NCBI GenBank assembly: GCA_949318235.1
Contig: OX439137.1
Location: 13,777,291-13,841,290, forward strand
Direction: 5' to 3'
Length of the DNA stretch: 64,000 nucleotides
Origin: Ecdyonurus torrentis
Taxonomy: Eukaryota; Arthropoda; Insecta; Ephemeroptera; Heptageniidae
Position numbers and translations under genes: made by a program. Every line of letters begins with the position of its first letter. Positions within the stretch are counted from its first letter, which is position 1. The notes below the pieces were generated by a model. The model had not been told where the DNA came from, ran no database searches, and saw only the letters and a list, made by a program, of their open reading frames with translations. Below, piece after piece: positions 61,494 to 64,000 of the stretch.

Positions 61494-61575
61494 CTGGTTC
61501 TTAAAGGAGCGGCCATAGTGTGTCTGGGGTCAGGAATGACGGGGTGGAACGCTGTCAGCACTGGACTGTGCCGAC
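61494..61575 (-). CDS. SVIL: Supervillin exon A (partial N-terminus, most 5' exon seen)
   Basis: Minus-strand exon of 82 bp encoding RHSPVLTAFHPVIPDPRH followed by TMAAPLRTR; the last codon (Ser, AG|T) is split with exon B. The acceptor is a T-rich tract ending TTCCAG. The donor is CAG|GCAAGT, a GC-AG type donor with otherwise ideal consensus. The first two bases (GT) complete a codon begun further upstream, so at least one earlier exon is expected unless translation starts here. The ATG at about 61516 (ACTATGG, A at -3 and G at +4) is a plausible alternative start giving MAAPLRTRSERARL. Assignment to supervillin rests on in-frame continuity with exons B to L, not on this short peptide alone. 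Confidence 0.7.
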
Positions 61576-62290
61576 CTGGAACGAAAAAAAACAAGAACAC
61601 TTTAATTAATATAATAACAATAAATAAATACATAAATAAAAAAAGAGCGAAAGTAAAATTCTCACATTTTAATCTCATAATCTTCACACTTTTTTACTGT
61701 ATTATTTAATTCTGATTGTAATTCACATGATAATAAAAAACAAAAACATAAGGTATATACAATACGGAAGTGCTTCTTTATGAGTACAATGAGTTTTGCA
61801 TTAAACCCATTAGCAATAAAAACCAAACATAAGCTTTTTTTTTTTTTTTTTTATTAAAAGTTCAATGATTTGATAAAGAGTTCAATATTTGAAATATATC
61901 AATATATTGTACTACAATACCATATCTTCTTATTTTACATTTAATTTAATTAAGATATTTTGAAGTGCAGGTATAGTAATTTATTACTAGATATTACAAA
62001 AATAGAGTATATTGCATCATCGCTCTACTTTTAAATAAAAATAAAGTATGATAAAATGTTTAAAAGGAAAAGCATTGTTGGTGCGTCTTTTTTTCTTCTC
62101 TTCTTCTTTTTTTATTACTTTGTATGCGCATTGCTAACATTTTTCCCACATACAGATGAAAATATATTATACATACATACATAAAAATAATAATAAAAAA
62201 AATCATTCGGAGCTTCACATTCATTTCAATTGGACTTAATATTACGTTGTATTCTCTTTGCTCAATACTGTACCGCCAGTACAATAAGGG

Positions 62291-62630
62291 TTAAGGGAGT
62301 AGGGTACCGACCTTATATCTCAAAAACTAGAAGTGTTTTGGGTCTAAATTTGCTATCATTGTGTAGCTAAGGGCCACACCTAGCCGTGATAAAAATTTCA
62401 TGATATTTGACCATCCCGAAAAAAAGAAAAAAATTATTGAAATTAATATTGAGCCTTATGGGCTTAATATTTCAAAAAAATCATATAAAACTAATTTGCA
62501 CGGTGACCCCCCAAAATTTTTATATTTTTGAAATTGTCTCAAGCTGAAGTATCATTGTGCAAAATTTCATTTTTTTTTTTGACGAGAAAAGTTTGAGTCT
62601 AATGGCCGACGTTGGTCCCCTACTCCTTTC
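62291..62630. mobile_element. About 340-bp element with GGAGTAGGG termini
   Basis: AAGGGAGTAGGGTACCGAC at the left and GTTGGTCCCCTACTCCTTT at the right form an imperfect inverted repeat of about 19 bp. Interior is AT-rich and non-coding. Confidence 0.6.
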
Positions 62631-62949
62631 AAAAGTAAGAACAATAACAATTTGGTTCCAAGTATACACGTATTGCATATTCTACAGAAAATCTCAAAAT
62701 AATAATTGGCATTTTCATGAATATTATACTATATTAGTCGGATGTACACAATTTTAAGTAAAATCTATACTTTTCGTTTAGATTTAAATTAAATATCATT
62801 GTAATACAGACCATCTTGATAGTGAAGTGAAATGTGATAGTTTTCTTTTATCTTTTTTCAAGATCATGAATGACGTGTTTTTAAGACACAGTAAAAAGAG
62901 AGCAAAGAATATTATAATTATATTTTCTTCTCTAGTTATCGCAACTATA

Positions 62950-63222
62950 TTAAAGGCGTAGAACACCTTGAACAAAAAATCATCTAATATCCTAGCATAC
63001 CTAATTATCAACGTTGATTTGGCCGGAGTCTTTGATTTCCCATTTATTTTTCATTCAAAAAATGGCAGCTGCGGGTTTATGACGTCACATCTCAGCTGTT
63101 TCTGCGCACGTGAACCAGTGAGCTGTGACGTCCCAAACCCGCAACTCTTATTTTGTGAATGGAAAATAAATTAGAAATCTGCAATGACCCCGGTTAAATC
63201 AACGTTGATATTAAGATATTAG
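62950..63222. mobile_element. Foldback TTAAAGGCGTAGAAC, truncated copy
   Basis: Starts TTAAAGGCGTAGAACACC like the copy at 55901 and shares CAACGTTGATTTGGCCGGAG and the TGACGTCAC centre arm (63080), but the outer roughly 25-40 bp of the right arm is missing. Internal arms have diverged between the copies, especially around the centre. Confidence 0.75.
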
Positions 63223-63703
63223 ACAAGCCAAGACAAATCTCCCCCTCTTTTTTTTAATTATTAATTTTAGTTATTTCTTACACCAATTAAGGTCTATATA
63301 TATTTTTTTATCACTTAATCTAAAAAATCTAAATTTTTATTTAACTTTTTTTTAGCTCTGAATTAGTTTTAAAGTTTCAGCGAGAGGTGATCAAAACTGA
63401 TCAAAAGTCGAGCTGTATAGGGCTATAGTAAAATATCCACTTTTGAAAATTTCGATAACAATAAGAATAAGAAAGAAAAAAATCAAGCTTAAAGAAAATG
63501 AAGAGTGAAAATTGAAAAAAAAACGAGCAAATTTAGCCAAAGCTGTAACTTAAAGTTGACATGTGAAATAATAATAACAAATGATTAAAATATAACTATT
63601 GATAAAGTAAAGAATTTTACTGAAATTAAAGGTTACTAATGAAGTATCGAATTTTATTTAAAAAAACAGTACCACGAATGTACAGATGAAGTAAATTTTT
63701 AAC

Positions 63704-63924
63704 TACGCACGGATATAAATAAATACGTAATAATTATGCTAGCTCATTTTCAGTACAATTTGTTTAATAAAGCATAATTTATGCTACACTGCATAATAAT
63801 TGTGTTATATAGCATAACTATTATATTGTACAGCATAATTATTTACGTTGTTTTAATTTAGCATAATTTATGCTATGATGACATAAATAAACATAAATTA
63901 CGTAATTTATTTTTTCCGTGCGTA
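63704..63924. mobile_element. TACGCACGG element, most complete copy
   Basis: 221 bp with termini TACGCACGGATATAAATAAA and TTTATTTTTTCCGTGCGTA. The interior is a series of GCATAATTATGC-like palindromes. Reverse-complement copies or fragments occur at about 1185, 19768, 34655 and 60040. Confidence 0.75.
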
Positions 63925-64000
63925 TTACGACAGATTATACTATATATTACGCACAATTTGATAGCTATTATGCTTAATTAACTTTAAAATTTAAATCAAA

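Larger units (their letters stand above)
61576..64000. other. Region upstream of exon A (intron or 5' flank)
   Basis: No further exon recognised. It contains an inverted-repeat element (about 62291-62630), a truncated TTAA foldback (62950-63222) and the most complete TACGCACGG element (63704-63924). Because exon A begins inside a codon this is most simply an intron, unless the ATG in exon A is used. Confidence 0.55.

Overview
The window is about 64 kb of very AT-rich (roughly 75% A+T by eye) animal nuclear DNA. It is full of A/T homopolymers, (TA)n, (GA)n and (GAAA)n microsatellites and small inverted-repeat elements. Nothing is prokaryotic: there are no operons, CRISPR arrays or rRNA. The only gene I can support is on the minus strand, cut into 12 coding exons with canonical or near-canonical splice sites. 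Its residues match the N-terminal half of supervillin (SVIL), an actin- and myosin II-binding protein of the villin/gelsolin family found in animals. The host is therefore an invertebrate animal with an AT-rich genome. An arthropod is possible, but I cannot assign a phylum from sequence alone.

Gene layout, 5' to 3' on the minus strand: A 61494-61575, B 60709-60855, C 59348-59523, D 57673-57785, E 56298-56442, F 37665-39672 (a 2-kb exon), G 32122-32280, H 31622-31800, I 30045-30290, J 27967-28080, K 25588-26071, L 2423-3217. Reading phase agrees at all 11 junctions and gives one open chain of about 1,548 residues. This is supervillin's long disordered signalling and actomyosin-binding region. 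The C-terminal gelsolin-like repeats and villin headpiece must lie beyond coordinate 1, and the first exon(s) beyond 64000 or unrecognised. The chain carries a conserved basic helix (SERIAKYKEERRRQL), several reused SxAER-LF and TQPVT-EEV modules, about ten xILKxxxS motifs, a KSP-type proline-directed array, and a 12-residue tandem repeat in exon L.

Introns hold almost everything else. They contain one tRNA-derived SINE (about 14995-15270, minus strand) and at least a dozen non-autonomous inverted-repeat (MITE or foldback) elements. Several of these can be verified inside the window because an empty site or a flanking duplication is also present. The clearest is a 355-bp foldback at 51385-51739 inserted at TTAA within a member of another repeat family; the uninterrupted family member at 25174-25475 preserves the empty site. 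The 50.9-63.9 kb interval is the densest foldback nest. No transposase or reverse transcriptase reading frame was recognised, so all elements depend on enzymes encoded elsewhere.

The most unusual global signal is the palindrome TGACGTCA (a CREB/ATF-type site). It occurs at 13 places where well under one is expected in sequence this AT-rich, and about half of these lie inside the mobile elements. A GC-rich patch at 44.93-44.95 kb next to a TATA-like box and a usable splice donor may be an internal alternative promoter for a shorter supervillin isoform.
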